The notes under the pieces: model-generated
The model's input: only the letters and a program-made list of their open reading frames with translations
Told to the model about the DNA's origin: nothing
Databases searched by the model: none
Position numbers and translations under genes: made by a program
Origin: Streptomyces sp. ALI-76-A
Lineage (GTDB): Bacteria; Actinomycetota; Actinomycetes; Streptomycetales; Streptomycetaceae
DNA: 64,000 nucleotides
NCBI RefSeq assembly: GCF_030287445.1
Contig: NZ_JASVWB010000002.1
Span: 6,200,001 to 6,264,000 of the forward strand
Reading direction: 5' to 3'
Shown here: positions 47,677 to 56,933 of the stretch, in pieces
Layout: each line of letters opens with the position of its first letter
How positions within the stretch are numbered: the first letter of the stretch is position 1

Positions 47677-49328
47677 CCCTGCGCGCCAAGGGGAACGCCC
47701 GGGGGAACGCGGCGCGGCTCGGGCTCATCGCCGTGCCCGTCGCGTTCCTCGCGGTCTTCTTCGCCTACCCCGTCGCCGCGATCGTCGCGCGCGGCCTGCG
47801 GACCGACGGGGTCTGGCAGCCCGGGCGGATCGTGGACGTACTCGGGCAGTCGGACGTCCGGCACGTCCTGTGGTTCACCACCTGGCAGGCGCTCGCCTCC
47901 ACCGCGCTCACGCTGCTGGTCGCGCTGCCCGGCGCGTACGTGTTCGCCCGCTTCCACTTCCCCGGCAAGCAGGTGCTGCGGGCCGTGGTGACGGTCCCGT
48001 TCGTGCTGCCGACGGTCGTCGTCGGGACGGCGTTCCTGGCGCTCGTCGGCCGGGGCGGGCTCCTGGACGAGCTGTGGGGCGTACGGCTGGACACCACCGT
48101 GTGGGCGATCCTGCTCGCGCATGTCTTCTTCAACTACGCGGTCGTCGTACGGACCGTCGGCGGGCTCTGGGCACAGCTCGACCCGCGTCAGGAGGAGGCC
48201 GCGCGGATGCTCGGCGCGTCCCGGTCGCGGGCCTGGCGCGCGGTCACGCTGCCCGCGCTCGCACCCGCCGTGGCCGCCGCCGCGCTGATGGTCTTCCTGT
48301 TCACCTTCACGTCGTTCGGCGTGGTGCAGATCCTGGGCGGGCCGGGCTTCTCGACCCTCGAAGTCGAGATCTACCGGCAGACCTCCGAGATCTTCGACCT
48401 GTCCACGGCCGCCGTGCTGACCCTCATCCAGTTCGTGGCGGTGGGAGCGGTCCTCGCGGTGCACGCCTGGACGGTTCGGCGGCGGGAGAGCACGCTGCGG
48501 CTGGTGGACGCGTCGGCGAGCGCGCGGCGGCCGCACGGGGCGGGGCAGTGGGCGCTGCTGGGCGGCGTCCTCGCCTCGATCGTCGTCCTGCTCCTGCTGC
48601 CGCTGGCCGTGCTGGTGCGACGGTCCCTGGACGCGCCCGGCTTCGGCTACTACCGGGCGCTGACCCGCGACGACGGCGGGCTCTTCCTGGTCCCGCCGAT
48701 CGAGGCGATCGGCAACTCGCTGCGCTACGCCGTCGCCGCGACCGCCATCGCCGTGCTGATCGGCGGGCTGGCCGCGGCCGCGCTGACCCGCCGGGACGCG
48801 GGCCGGTTCGTCCGGGGGTTCGACGCGCTGCTGATGCTGCCGCTCGGGGTGTCCGCGGTGACCGTCGGGTTCGGGTTCCTGATCGCGCTGGACGAGCCGC
48901 CGCTGGATCTGCGGTCCTCGTGGATCCTGGTGCCGCTCGCGCAGGCTCTGGTCGGCGTGCCCTTCGTCGTACGGACCATGCTGCCCGTGTTGCGGGCGGT
49001 GGACGTACGGCTGCGGGAGGCGGCGGCGGTGCTCGGGGCCTCGCCGTGGCGGGTGTGGCGTGAGGTGGATCTGCCGATGGTGCGGCGGGCGCTGCTGATC
49101 GCGGCCGGGTTCGCGTTCGCGGTGTCGCTGGGGGAGTTCGGGGCGACGGTGTTCATCGCGCGGCCGGACAGTCCCACGCTGCCGGTCGCGGTGGCGCGGC
49201 TGCTCGGGCGGGCGGGCGAGGTCAACTACGGGCAGGCGATGGCCCTTTCGACGATCCTGATGATCGTGTGCGCGGTGGCGCTGCTGGTGCTGGAGCGGCT
49301 GCGGACCGACCGGACCGGGGAGTTCTAG
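47673..49328 (+). CDS. thiP: Thiamine ABC transporter permease
   Basis: This membrane subunit has about 12 helices in two fused halves, with two EAA-type cytoplasmic loops (EEAARMLGASRSRAWRAVTLP and REAAAVLGASPWRVWREVDLP). The 551-residue length fits a duplicated ThiP-type permease. GTG 47673 overlaps the end of thiB and is preferred over 47640 because of the coupling. thiQ follows 17 bases later. Confidence 0.92.
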   Translation: MTLRAKGNARGNAARLGLIAVPVAFLAVFFAYPVAAIVARGLRTDGVWQPGRIVDVLGQSDVRHVLWFTTWQALASTALTLLVALPGAYVFARFHFPGKQVLRAVVTVPFVLPTVVVGTAFLALVGRGGLLDELWGVRLDTTVWAILLAHVFFNYAVVVRTVGGLWAQLDPRQEEAARMLGASRSRAWRAVTLPALAPAVAAAALMVFLFTFTSFGVVQILGGPGFSTLEVEIYRQTSEIFDLSTAAVLTLIQFVAVGAVLAVHAWTVRRRESTLRLVDASASARRPHGAGQWALLGGVLASIVVLLLLPLAVLVRRSLDAPGFGYYRALTRDDGGLFLVPPIEAIGNSLRYAVAATAIAVLIGGLAAAALTRRDAGRFVRGFDALLMLPLGVSAVTVGFGFLIALDEPPLDLRSSWILVPLAQALVGVPFVVRTMLPVLRAVDVRLREAAAVLGASPWRVWREVDLPMVRRALLIAAGFAFAVSLGEFGATVFIARPDSPTLPVAVARLLGRAGEVNYGQAMALSTILMIVCAVALLVLERLRTDRTGEF

Positions 49329-49345
49329 ATGCCGGGGAGTACTGG

Positions 49346-50368
49346 ATGCTGCTGAAGCTTGAGGACGCGACCGTACGGTTCGGCGGGCGGGCCGTGCTGG
49401 ACGGGGTGGACCTCGGTGTCGCCGAGCACGGGATCGTGTGCGTGCTCGGGCCGAGCGGGAGCGGCAAGTCGACGTTGCTGCGGGCGGTGGCCGGGCTGCA
49501 ACCTCTCGACGGCGGACGGGTGTTGCTCGACGGGCGGGACCAGGCGGGGGTGCCCGCGCACCAGCGGGGGGTCGGGTTGATGTTCCAGGACCACCAGCTG
49601 TTCCCGCAGCGGGACGTGGGCGGGAACGTGGCCTTCGGGCTGCGGATGCACGGTGTCTCACGTGGGCAACGGGACGAGCGGGTACGGGAGTTGCTGGAGC
49701 TGGTCGGGTTGCCGGGCGCCGTGGGTCGGGCGGTGGGCGCGCTGTCCGGGGGCGAGCAGCAGCGGGTGGCGCTGGCGCGGGCGCTCGCCCCCAGGCCACG
49801 GCTGCTGATGCTGGACGAGCCGCTCGGCCAGCTGGACCGGACGCTGCGGGAGCGGCTGGTCGTCGAACTGCGGGAGTTGTTCGGGCGGTTGGGGACGACG
49901 GTGCTGGCCGTGACGCACGACCAGGGGGAGGCGTTCGCGCTGGCCGACCGGGTCGTGGTCATGCGGGACGGGCGCATCGCCCAGTCCGGCACGCCACTTG
50001 AGGTGTGGCTGCGGCCGGCGGACGAGTTCGTGGCCCGCTTCCTCGGCTTCGAGAACGTGGTCGCCGGGACGGTCACCGGGGAGGCGGCGGACACGCCGTG
50101 GGGGAAGGTGCCGGTGCCCGCGGGCGCCGCGCAGGGGGAACGCCGGGTGCTGGTGCGGCCCGCGGGGGTGCGGCTCGTGGGCGCGGACGAAGGGCTGCGG
50201 TGCGCGGTGGCCGCGCGGACGTTCAAGGGCACCCATGTCGCCGTACACCTGCTGCCGGAGGGGGACGGGCCGCGGCTGGAGGCGGCGTGCGCGCTGCGGG
50301 CGGCGCCGGAGGCCGGAGACGTGGTCGGGGTGGAGTTCGACGCGGCCGAAGTCGTGGTGCTCGGCTGA
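49346..50368 (+). CDS. thiQ: Thiamine ABC transporter ATP-binding protein
   Basis: The 340-residue ATPase powers thiamine uptake. It has Walker A (GPSGSGKST), Q-loop (FQDHQLFPQ), signature (ALSGGEQQR), Walker B (LLMLDEPLGQLD) and H-loop (VTHDQGEA). A C-terminal TOBE-like regulatory domain of about 110 residues follows, longer than in E. coli ThiQ. GGGGAG precedes the ATG. It completes the thiBPQ operon. Confidence 0.93.
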   Translation: MLLKLEDATVRFGGRAVLDGVDLGVAEHGIVCVLGPSGSGKSTLLRAVAGLQPLDGGRVLLDGRDQAGVPAHQRGVGLMFQDHQLFPQRDVGGNVAFGLRMHGVSRGQRDERVRELLELVGLPGAVGRAVGALSGGEQQRVALARALAPRPRLLMLDEPLGQLDRTLRERLVVELRELFGRLGTTVLAVTHDQGEAFALADRVVVMRDGRIAQSGTPLEVWLRPADEFVARFLGFENVVAGTVTGEAADTPWGKVPVPAGAAQGERRVLVRPAGVRLVGADEGLRCAVAARTFKGTHVAVHLLPEGDGPRLEAACALRAAPEAGDVVGVEFDAAEVVVLG

Positions 50369-50398
50369 CCGGAGGAGCCTGGGGTACGGGGCATCACG

Positions 50399-50549
50399 TT
50401 GCTCGGACATGATCGCTACTGCGCCGAGATCGCCCGTCAGGTGGACCTGTCGAGAGCGGTGGTCACCTCCGGGTCCGACCTGTCCGCTACCGTGCCGACC
50501 TGCCCGGGAACTGCTGGAGTTCTGGCTGGAGCGGGCGACCTTCGGGTGA
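50399..50549 (+). pseudogene. Remnant of a maleylpyruvate-isomerase-like (mycothiol-dependent) gene
   Basis: From about 50399 a frame reads HDRYCAEIARQVDL and SATVPTCPG, which resembles the N-terminus of the streptomycete mycothiol-dependent maleylpyruvate isomerase family. Within 10 bases of the CPG codons the meaningful frame switches, and the last residues (RELLEFWLERATFG, stop at 50549) resemble the family C-terminus. So most of the gene was lost by an internal deletion with a frameshift at about 50507-50515. The family call is from memory of such proteins, not a search. Confidence 0.5.
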
Positions 50550-50556
50550 CACGGAG

Positions 50557-50597
50557 GTGGCCCGCCCCCGCAGTCCTGCGTGCGGGGACGGGCCACC
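50557..50597. terminator. Stem-loop between the remnant and the LAETG gene
   Basis: GGTGGCCCG and CGGGCCACC form a perfect 9-bp outer stem, and inner CCCCGCA/TGCGGGG pairs extend it. It lies 19 bases before the stop of the convergent LAETG protein gene and can end both transcripts. Confidence 0.8.
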
Positions 50598-50615
50598 GTG
50601 CGTGCGGCAGGGGCG

Positions 50616-51326
50616 TCAGCGGTTGCCGCTCGCCCCACGGCGGCGCAGGCCGTAGAAGATCGCGCCGCCGCCGATCGCGACCAGGGCGACCGCGACCCCG
50701 GCGATGACGCCGGTGCTGGAGCTCGCGCCGGTCTCGGCGAGGTTGGACTCACCGACCGCGGGGGACGGGGCGTTGCTGGCGGTGCCCGCCGGGGCGGTGC
50801 TCTCGCTCCGCGAGGCCGACGGGACCGGGGTGATGGTCTCCTCGGCCGGGGCCGACGCGGAGTCCGACGGCGTCGCGGTGGGCGTCGGGGTCGGGGTCGG
50901 TACCGGGGTGTCCTCGGCCTTGCAGGCCGTGGCCGGGGTGATCAGGTTGGGCTTGATGTCCTCGTCGACGTAGCTCTCGGCCCTGACGTGGATCCGGTAC
51001 TCGGCGTTCGGCGCCCAGTCCTCCTCGAAGGTGATGGTGACGCCCTCGCGCGAGCCCTTGACCACCTGCTCGCCGACCTTCTTCACGTCGGCGCCGTTGT
51101 TCTCGAGGAACACGGAGACGGTCGCCGGGATACCGGCGGGGTCCACGTCGGTGACGGTGATGACACCCTTCGCGCCGTCACACTTTGCTTCGGCGGAGAA
51201 CTCGGAGATGTCGCAGGCGAGCGCGTTGCCCGCGGCGCCGAGCGCGAGCGCGGCCGAGGCGGAGGCCACACCGAGGATGCGCGCGGTGCGTGCGACGGTA
51301 CGACGGGATAGGGACAGGACTGCCAC
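50616..51326 (-). CDS. LAXTG-anchored cell-wall surface protein
   Basis: The 236-residue protein has an N-terminal signal peptide (ending near NALA), an external domain with two or three cysteines and a long Thr/Pro/Ser/Ala linker (about 140-190). The cell-wall sorting signal has LAETG at 196-200, a hydrophobic segment ([20 protein letters not shown]) and the basic tail [15 protein letters not shown] is the pentapeptide used by sortase E in Streptomyces. GAAGGA precedes the GTG. The sortase gene is not in this window. The external fold is unrecognised. Confidence 0.88.
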   Translation of the reverse strand: MAVLSLSRRTVARTARILGVASASAALALGAAGNALACDISEFSAEAKCDGAKGVITVTDVDPAGIPATVSVFLENNGADVKKVGEQVVKGSREGVTITFEEDWAPNAEYRIHVRAESYVDEDIKPNLITPATACKAEDTPVPTPTPTPTATPSDSASAPAEETITPVPSASRSESTAPAGTASNAPSPAVGESNLAETGASSSTGVIAGVAVALVAIGGGAIFYGLRRRGASGNR

Positions 51327-51484
51327 GTTTGTCCTTCACGGGATGCGCGAATGCGGGGGGTGGAAGGGGTGGAGAGGTGATGCGGGCATCACCACGCCGT
51401 CCCCTTGAGGCTCACAGGTCTATAAGCGCTGCATAAGTAGTGTCAATGCATATGCAGGTTACAGGCGTTGGCTTTGCCGTCTTA

Positions 51485-52609
51485 TTAACCACCGAGACGT
51501 TTCAACGCCCCGGCGGCCTCCTCGATCCGGTCGACCAGGGCGATACGGTCCTCCATCGACCGCTCCCGCGCGAGCGCCCGCAACAACGGCCAGGCCGGCA
51601 GTTTCTCCGTCCAGTGCGCGCGGTTCACGAGCACCATCGGCGTCGGCTCGCCGCGGGACTCGTAGTAGTTCGGCGTCGCGTTGTCGAAGACCTCCTGTAC
51701 GGTCCCGGCGGCGCCCGGCAGGAAGACCACCCCCGCGGTGCACCGGGCCAGCAGGCCGTCCTCGCGGGTGGCGTTGGCGAAGTACTTGGCGATGTGCGCG
51801 GCGAACACGTTCGGCGGCTCGTGGCCGTAGAACCAGGTCGGGATGCCCACCGAGGTCCCGCCGCCGGGCCAGCGCTCACGCACCTCGAACGCGACGCGTG
51901 CCCAGTCGGTGATCGACGGTGTGAAGGAGGGGGCCTTGGCGACAAGGTGCAGCGCCTCGTTGAGCATGCCGTCGTCGAACGGCGCCGCGTACGCGCCCAG
52001 GTTCGCCGCCTCCATCGCGCCCGGACCGCCGCCGGTGGCCACCGTGAAGCCCGCGCGGGCCAGTTCCCGGCCCAGCCGCGCGGCACCGGCGTACTTCTGA
52101 GTGCCGCGCGCCATCGCGTGGCCGCCCATGACGCCCACCACCCGGGCGCCGACGAGGAGTTCGTCGAGGGCGTCGGAGACGGCGTCGTCGTGGACCGCGC
52201 GGAGCATGGACGAGAACACGTCACCGTCGGCCTTGGTCCGCTGGAACCAGGCGTAGGCGAGGGCGTCCGGCGTGGACTCGTACCCCTGGCCGAGGGAGTC
52301 GAACAACTCGTCCGGGGAGTAGACGAACCCGCGGTACGGGTCGAAGGGCAGGCCCGGCACGGGCGGGAAGACCAGGGCCCCGGAGGTCCGCACCTGGGCG
52401 GCGGCCTCGGGGTCCATCGGGCAGCCGAGGAAGACGGCGCCCGCGCAGTCCACGGAACGCAGGGCGTCCGTACGCTCCGTCAGGTCGACGGCCTGGACGC
52501 GGTAGTGGGCGAGGGAGCCGTGTGTCGAGAGGACCTCGTCGAACTCGGCCAGCGACTCGATCTCGCGGTCGTGGGAGGCATGGTGGGGTTGGGCGGGTGT
52601 CGGGTGCAC
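51485..52609 (-). CDS. LOG family protein (lysine-decarboxylase-like Rossmann fold)
   Basis: The 374-residue protein has the LOG-type motifs GGGPGAMEAAN and a PGAAGTVQEVFD variant of PGGxGTxxE. In plants and some bacteria these proteins activate cytokinin nucleotides as phosphoribohydrolases, but many bacterial relatives have unknown roles. It has an extra N-terminal part of about 160 residues compared with small LOG proteins, so it is the long subtype. The GTG at 52609 is the upstream start in frame. Confidence 0.75.
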   Translation of the reverse strand: MHPTPAQPHHASHDREIESLAEFDEVLSTHGSLAHYRVQAVDLTERTDALRSVDCAGAVFLGCPMDPEAAAQVRTSGALVFPPVPGLPFDPYRGFVYSPDELFDSLGQGYESTPDALAYAWFQRTKADGDVFSSMLRAVHDDAVSDALDELLVGARVVGVMGGHAMARGTQKYAGAARLGRELARAGFTVATGGGPGAMEAANLGAYAAPFDDGMLNEALHLVAKAPSFTPSITDWARVAFEVRERWPGGGTSVGIPTWFYGHEPPNVFAAHIAKYFANATREDGLLARCTAGVVFLPGAAGTVQEVFDNATPNYYESRGEPTPMVLVNRAHWTEKLPAWPLLRALARERSMEDRIALVDRIEEAAGALKRLGG

Positions 52610-52662
52610 CCGCCCATGCTAGGCAGCACCGCCCGGTACCGGCTCGGCCTTCCGGTATCGGC

Positions 52663-53079
52663 TCAGCCTTCCACCGCCGACGGGTCCATCCACACGACCT
52701 CCCAGGTGTGGCCGTCGGGGTCGTCGAAGGAGCGGCCGTACATGAAGCCGTGGTCCTGCGTCTCGCCCGCCGGGGAGCCGCCCGCCGCCAGCGCCTTGTC
52801 GACCAGTTCGTCGACCTTCTCGCGGCTCTCGGCGCTCAGCGCGATCAGCACCTCGCTGGTCTTCGTGGCGTCCGCGATCTCCTTCTTGGTGAAGGTGGAG
52901 TAGAACGACTTGGTGAGCAGCATCGCGACGACGGTGTCGCTGATCACCACGGAGGCGGCGTTCTCGTCGCTGAACTGAGGGTTGATCGCGTAGCCCAGGT
53001 CCGTGAAGAACTTCTTCGAGGTGTCGAGGTCGTCCACGGGCAGGTTCACGAAGATCATCTGCTGGTACGTCGCGGTCAT
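52663..53079 (-). CDS. VOC-family (glyoxalase/bleomycin-resistance-like) protein
   Basis: The 138-residue protein has the beta-alpha-beta-beta-beta pattern of VOC proteins: FVNLPVDDLDTSKKFFTDLGY, then the central strand IALSAESREKVDELVD and the end HTWEVVWMDPSAVEG. It resembles members described as lactoylglutathione-lyase-related, but substrate and metal are not determined. ATG 53079 follows GGGAGAGA. A 106-base gap separates it from the next minus-strand gene. Confidence 0.8.
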   Translation of the reverse strand: MTATYQQMIFVNLPVDDLDTSKKFFTDLGYAINPQFSDENAASVVISDTVVAMLLTKSFYSTFTKKEIADATKTSEVLIALSAESREKVDELVDKALAAGGSPAGETQDHGFMYGRSFDDPDGHTWEVVWMDPSAVEG

Positions 53080-53185
53080 CGGTCTCTCCCATCGGGTGTG
53101 TGCTGTTCGATGAGTTAGACGGCGTGCCCGCACGAAAGTCATCGGCCGCCGAAGATTTTTTTCGCGTGATCGTCCGTGCGCGCCC

Positions 53186-54634
53186 TCAGGGGGCCAGGGG
53201 GAGGACTGCCAACTCGGCCACGACGAGGGTCAGCGGGCCGAACACCGCCAGCACGGCACCGGCGCGCAGGGCCGCGGCGCCGCGCAGCACCGTGGCCGGC
53301 GCGCCGATCCTGAGCAGGGCGGCCGTGGTGTCGGCGCGGGCCTGCCTGGCCTCCACGGCCGCGGTCAGCAGGGTCGCCACCGTGCACCCGGTGACCAGGA
53401 GCAGCCCGAGGGTGCTCAGCGGACCGAAGGAGGGGTCCGCCGTGTCGTACAGCGTGACCATGGCGTACGCGCCGGACGCGACCGCGCAGACCACGCCGAG
53501 GGGGCGGCCGATGCGGCCCGCCTCCGTCATGAGGACGCGGCCGGCCAGCAGGCGGAGGGCGCCGGGGCGGGCCGTCTGCAGCAGGCGCCCGCACAGGTGG
53601 GTGAGTCCGGGACCGGCGAGGGCCAGGCCGAGGGCGGTGAGGATCCAGCCGGCGAGTACGGAGGAGGCCCCGCCGACGCCGCCGGGCAGGGGGGTGTCCG
53701 AGGCGGCCCCGGAGCGGTTCGCGTACGCCTCCACGGCGAGGCCCGCGGCGAGGACGGCGATGCCCCAGGGCAGGCCGCCCGGCGCTTCCCGGGGCTCCGG
53801 TGGCAGGGAGCCGGGGTCCGGGTCGGCACGCGGGGCGACGGAGGCGTGGGAGGGCGCGGCCTCCGGGAGGACGGGAGCGTCGGCCGGGTCGGCCTCCTGG
53901 GCCGTGGCCGTGGCCGGCGCCGGAGGGCTGGTGGCGTCCGTCAGGGCAGGCGGGGTGTCGTCGCCGGTCCTCGGGCCGGGAGCCGCTCCGGGGACCCGGA
54001 CGCGCGCGGCCGGGCGGGCACGGAAACGGCCGTACGCCCCGAACGTCTCCCGCGAGCCCCCGCTCCCGTACGCGCCGAAGCGGCCGTAGGACCGGATCCC
54101 CGGCCGCGCCGACGCCGGCCTGTCGTCCCGCGGCCGCAGGACCCACGCCACCGCCACCGACGCGACGGCCGGGACCAGCGCCAGCAGGGTCAGTGCCGCC
54201 GGCAGGGGCAACGGCTGTCCCGCCGCCAGGAAGTCCGCCGCCGCCCCGTCGAAGGGCAGGCCGGTCAGGTCGCCGCGCAGGTACAGGAAGAAGAGCAGGG
54301 CGAGCATCGAGCCCAGGGCGCAGGACAGGACCGTCGTGGCCGCCGACACGGCCATCAGGCGCGCCGGGCCCAGACCGATCGCCGAGAGGCCGGGGCGGGG
54401 TCTGGTGGCGGGGTCGGTGCGGGCCACCGCGACCGCGAAGTACACCGTCGCGGCCAGCGGGGTCGCGCACCAGGCCAGGCGCAGGAGCGCGGCGCCGGGA
54501 TCCTCCGGGTGGCTCATCGCGTGGCCGAGCGTGCACAGCAGGAGGAAGCCCGTGCCCGCCGAGGCCGCCGCCACCAGCAGACGGCGGAGCTGGACGGCCG
54601 GGTGGGCGCCGCGGGTCAGGCGGAGAGCGAGCAC
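53186..54634 (-). CDS. ABC transporter permease, FtsX-like, with disordered insert
   Basis: The 482-residue membrane protein has about 8 helices in two groups. Between them, around residues 155-285, lies a Gly/Pro/Ala/Ser-rich stretch with no predicted structure. The substrate is unknown. GTG 54634 overlaps the end of the ATPase gene by 19 bases, so the two are translationally coupled and form one exporter. Confidence 0.72.
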   Translation of the reverse strand: MLALRLTRGAHPAVQLRRLLVAAASAGTGFLLLCTLGHAMSHPEDPGAALLRLAWCATPLAATVYFAVAVARTDPATRPRPGLSAIGLGPARLMAVSAATTVLSCALGSMLALLFFLYLRGDLTGLPFDGAAADFLAAGQPLPLPAALTLLALVPAVASVAVAWVLRPRDDRPASARPGIRSYGRFGAYGSGGSRETFGAYGRFRARPAARVRVPGAAPGPRTGDDTPPALTDATSPPAPATATAQEADPADAPVLPEAAPSHASVAPRADPDPGSLPPEPREAPGGLPWGIAVLAAGLAVEAYANRSGAASDTPLPGGVGGASSVLAGWILTALGLALAGPGLTHLCGRLLQTARPGALRLLAGRVLMTEAGRIGRPLGVVCAVASGAYAMVTLYDTADPSFGPLSTLGLLLVTGCTVATLLTAAVEARQARADTTAALLRIGAPATVLRGAAALRAGAVLAVFGPLTLVVAELAVLPLAP

Positions 54635-55356
54635 GTGGCCCGGCCTTCCGTCTCGGGGACCGGGGGCAGGTGCACGGTGCGTACGCGCCGCCCGTCCAGC
54701 AGCGACACCGTGCGGTCCGCGAGGGCGGCGGTGTCCGGGTCGTGGGTGGCCAGCACCACCGTGATGCCGTGCGAGCGGGCCGCCGTGGTCAGCGTGCGCA
54801 GGACCTGGGCGCGGTCGGCGCGGTGCAGGGGAGCCGTCGGCTCGTCGGCGAACAGCACCCTGGGGGCCGGGGCCAGGGCCCGCGCGATGCAGACGCGCTG
54901 CCGTTCGGACTGGCGCAGTTCGTGCGGGCGACTGCGGGCGCGGTCGCCGATGTCCAGGCGCTCCAGCCACTCCAGCGCGGCGACCTTGGCGCGGCGGCGG
55001 CTGGTGCCCCGCAACATCAGCGGCAGCGCGGCGTTCTCCCAGACGTTCAGCTCCGGGACGAGCACCGGAGCCGGGTCGATCCAGCCGAAGCGGTCGCGGC
55101 GCAGGCGCGCCCGGGCCTTCGGACCCAGGGTGTGCACGGGCGCGCTGTTGAACCAGACCTCGCCGCGGCTCACCGGGTCCAGGCCGGACAGGCACCGCAG
55201 CAGGGTCGTCTTGCCGCTGCCGCGCGGGCCGCTGACGGCGAGGATCTCGCTCTCGCGGACGCCCAGTGACACGCCGGCCAGCGCGGGCGAGCCGTCGGGG
55301 TGGGTGAAGTGCAGGGCGCGTGCCCACAGCACGTCGTTGTCCGGCGGGGCCTCCAT
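54616..55356 (-). CDS. ABC transporter ATP-binding protein with altered signature motif
   Basis: The 246-residue ATPase has Walker A SGPRGSGKTT, Walker B RVLFADEPTAPL and H-loop VVLATHDPD. The signature loop is ELRQSERQRV instead of LSGGQxQRV: the second Gly/Gly pair is gone. This is likely to weaken ATP hydrolysis or make it asymmetric. I chose ATG 55356 because GAGGTG lies just upstream; an ATG at 55395 is a weaker alternative. Its partner is the permease gene. Confidence 0.8.
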   Translation of the reverse strand: MEAPPDNDVLWARALHFTHPDGSPALAGVSLGVRESEILAVSGPRGSGKTTLLRCLSGLDPVSRGEVWFNSAPVHTLGPKARARLRRDRFGWIDPAPVLVPELNVWENAALPLMLRGTSRRRAKVAALEWLERLDIGDRARSRPHELRQSERQRVCIARALAPAPRVLFADEPTAPLHRADRAQVLRTLTTAARSHGITVVLATHDPDTAALADRTVSLLDGRRVRTVHLPPVPETEGRATCSLSA

Positions 55357-55473
55357 GGCGTACACCTCGTTCTGATCCGTATTCCCTACCGACATCCCCC
55401 GTGCGGGGGAACGAAGGCAGGGCCGATCGGTCACTGGCACGCTAGGCAGCCACGGCCGGGAGCCTGGACAGCA

Positions 55474-55547
55474 CACGGCCCCGGGCCGCCGTTTCTCACT
55501 CGGACGGACGGCACCGGGGCCGTGACTGATCGTCCTTGAGGACGATC
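55474..55547 (-). terminator. Composite terminator after the aminotransferase gene
   Basis: Two hairpins occur: CACGGCCCCGG (55474-55484) with CCGGGGCCGTG (55514-55524), and a perfect GATCGTCC-TTGA-GGACGATC at 55528-55547. The second begins 7 bases from the minus-strand aminotransferase stop at 55554. Together they should end transcription before the ABC genes. Confidence 0.82.
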
Positions 55548-55553
55548 ACAGCT

Positions 55554-56933
55554 TCACAGCTTCGTCCACGCCTCCGTCAGCGTCGCGCGCAGGATCTGCT
55601 CGATCTCGTCGAACGTGCCCTGGTCGGAGATCAGCGGCGGGGCGAGCTGGACGACCGGGTCGCCGCGGTCGTCGGCACGGCAGTACAGGCCGTTGTCGAA
55701 CAGGGCCTTGGAGAGGAAGCCGTAGAGGATCCGCTCGGTCTCCTCCTCGTCGAAGGACTCCCGGGTCGTCTTGTCCTTCACCAGCTCGATGCCGTAGAAG
55801 AAGCCGTTGCCGCGGACGTCGCCGACGATCGGCAGGTCGTGCAGCTTCTCCAGGGTGGAGCGGAAGGCGCCCTCGTTGTCGAGGACGTGCTGGTTGAGGT
55901 TCTCGCGCTCGAACAGGTCGAGGTTGGCGAGGCCGACCGCGGCGGAGACCGGGTGGCCGCCGAAGGTGTAGCCGTGCAGGAAGGTGTTGTCGCCCTTGTA
56001 GAACGGCTCGGCCAGGCGGTCGGAGATGACGCAGGCGCCGATCGGGGAGTAGCCCGAGGTCATGCCCTTGGCGCAGGTGATCATGTCCGGCACGTAGTCG
56101 AACTTGTCGCAGGCGAACATCGTGCCCAGGCGGCCGAAGGCGCAGATGACCTCGTCCGAGACCAGGAGGACGTCGTACGTGTCGCAGATCTCGCGCACCC
56201 GCTGGAAGTAGCCGGGCGGGGGCGGGAAGCAGCCGCCCGCGTTCTGCACCGGCTCCAGGAAGACCGCGGCGACCGTGTCCGCGCCCTCCATGAGGATCTG
56301 CTGCTCGATCTGGTCGGCGGCCCAGCGGCCGAACGCCACGGGGTCGTCGCCGAAGAGCGGGGCGCGGTAGATGTTGGTGTTCGGGACCTTGTGCGCGCCC
56401 GGGACCAGCGGCTCGAAGGGGGCCTTGAGGGCCGGCAGACCGGTGATGGACAGAGCGCCCTGCGGGGTGCCGTGGTAGGCGACCGCACGCGAGATGACCT
56501 TGTGCTTGGTGGGCTTGCCGGTCAGCTTGAAGTACTGCTTGGCGAGCTTCCAGGCGGTCTCCACCGCCTCGCCGCCGCCGGTGGTGAAGAAGACCTTGTT
56601 CAGGTCGCCCGGCGCGTGGTGGGCCAGGCGTTCCGCCAGCTCCACGGCCTTGGGGTGGGCGTAGGACCACACCGGGAAGAACGCCAGCTCCTGCGCCTGC
56701 TTGAAGGCGGTCTCGGCCAGCTCCGTGCGGCCGTGTCCGGCCTGGACCACGAACAGGCCCGCGAGACCGTCGAGGTAGCGCCGGCCCTTGTCGTCGTAGA
56801 TGTAGGTGCCCTCACCCCGGACGATCGTCGGGACGGGGGCGTTCTCGTACGAGGACATGCGGGTGAAGTGCATCCACAGATGGTCGTACGCGGTCCTGCT
56901 GAGGTCCTTGGGGCTGTCGGTGCTCACGGTCAT
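55554..56933 (-). CDS. Class III aminotransferase (GABA or polyamine type)
   Basis: The 459-residue PLP enzyme has GEAVETAWKLAKQY, SDEVICAFGRLG and the PLP lysine (K289) in CAKGMTSGYSPIGA. It belongs to the omega-aminotransferase group that acts on GABA, putrescine or beta-alanine; its pairing with an aldehyde dehydrogenase and Lrp regulator points to diamine or GABA breakdown. The ATG at 56933 overlaps the stop of the Lrp gene (ATGA), so both are one unit. The exact substrate is not resolved. Confidence 0.85.
   Translation of the reverse strand: MTVSTDSPKDLSRTAYDHLWMHFTRMSSYENAPVPTIVRGEGTYIYDDKGRRYLDGLAGLFVVQAGHGRTELAETAFKQAQELAFFPVWSYAHPKAVELAERLAHHAPGDLNKVFFTTGGGEAVETAWKLAKQYFKLTGKPTKHKVISRAVAYHGTPQGALSITGLPALKAPFEPLVPGAHKVPNTNIYRAPLFGDDPVAFGRWAADQIEQQILMEGADTVAAVFLEPVQNAGGCFPPPPGYFQRVREICDTYDVLLVSDEVICAFGRLGTMFACDKFDYVPDMITCAKGMTSGYSPIGACVISDRLAEPFYKGDNTFLHGYTFGGHPVSAAVGLANLDLFERENLNQHVLDNEGAFRSTLEKLHDLPIVGDVRGNGFFYGIELVKDKTTRESFDEEETERILYGFLSKALFDNGLYCRADDRGDPVVQLAPPLISDQGTFDEIEQILRATLTEAWTKL

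Noticed and set aside
53597..55375. Plus-strand reading frames across the ABC transporter genes
   Set aside because: They are complementary-strand shadows of the minus-strand permease and ATPase genes, which carry Walker motifs and membrane helices.
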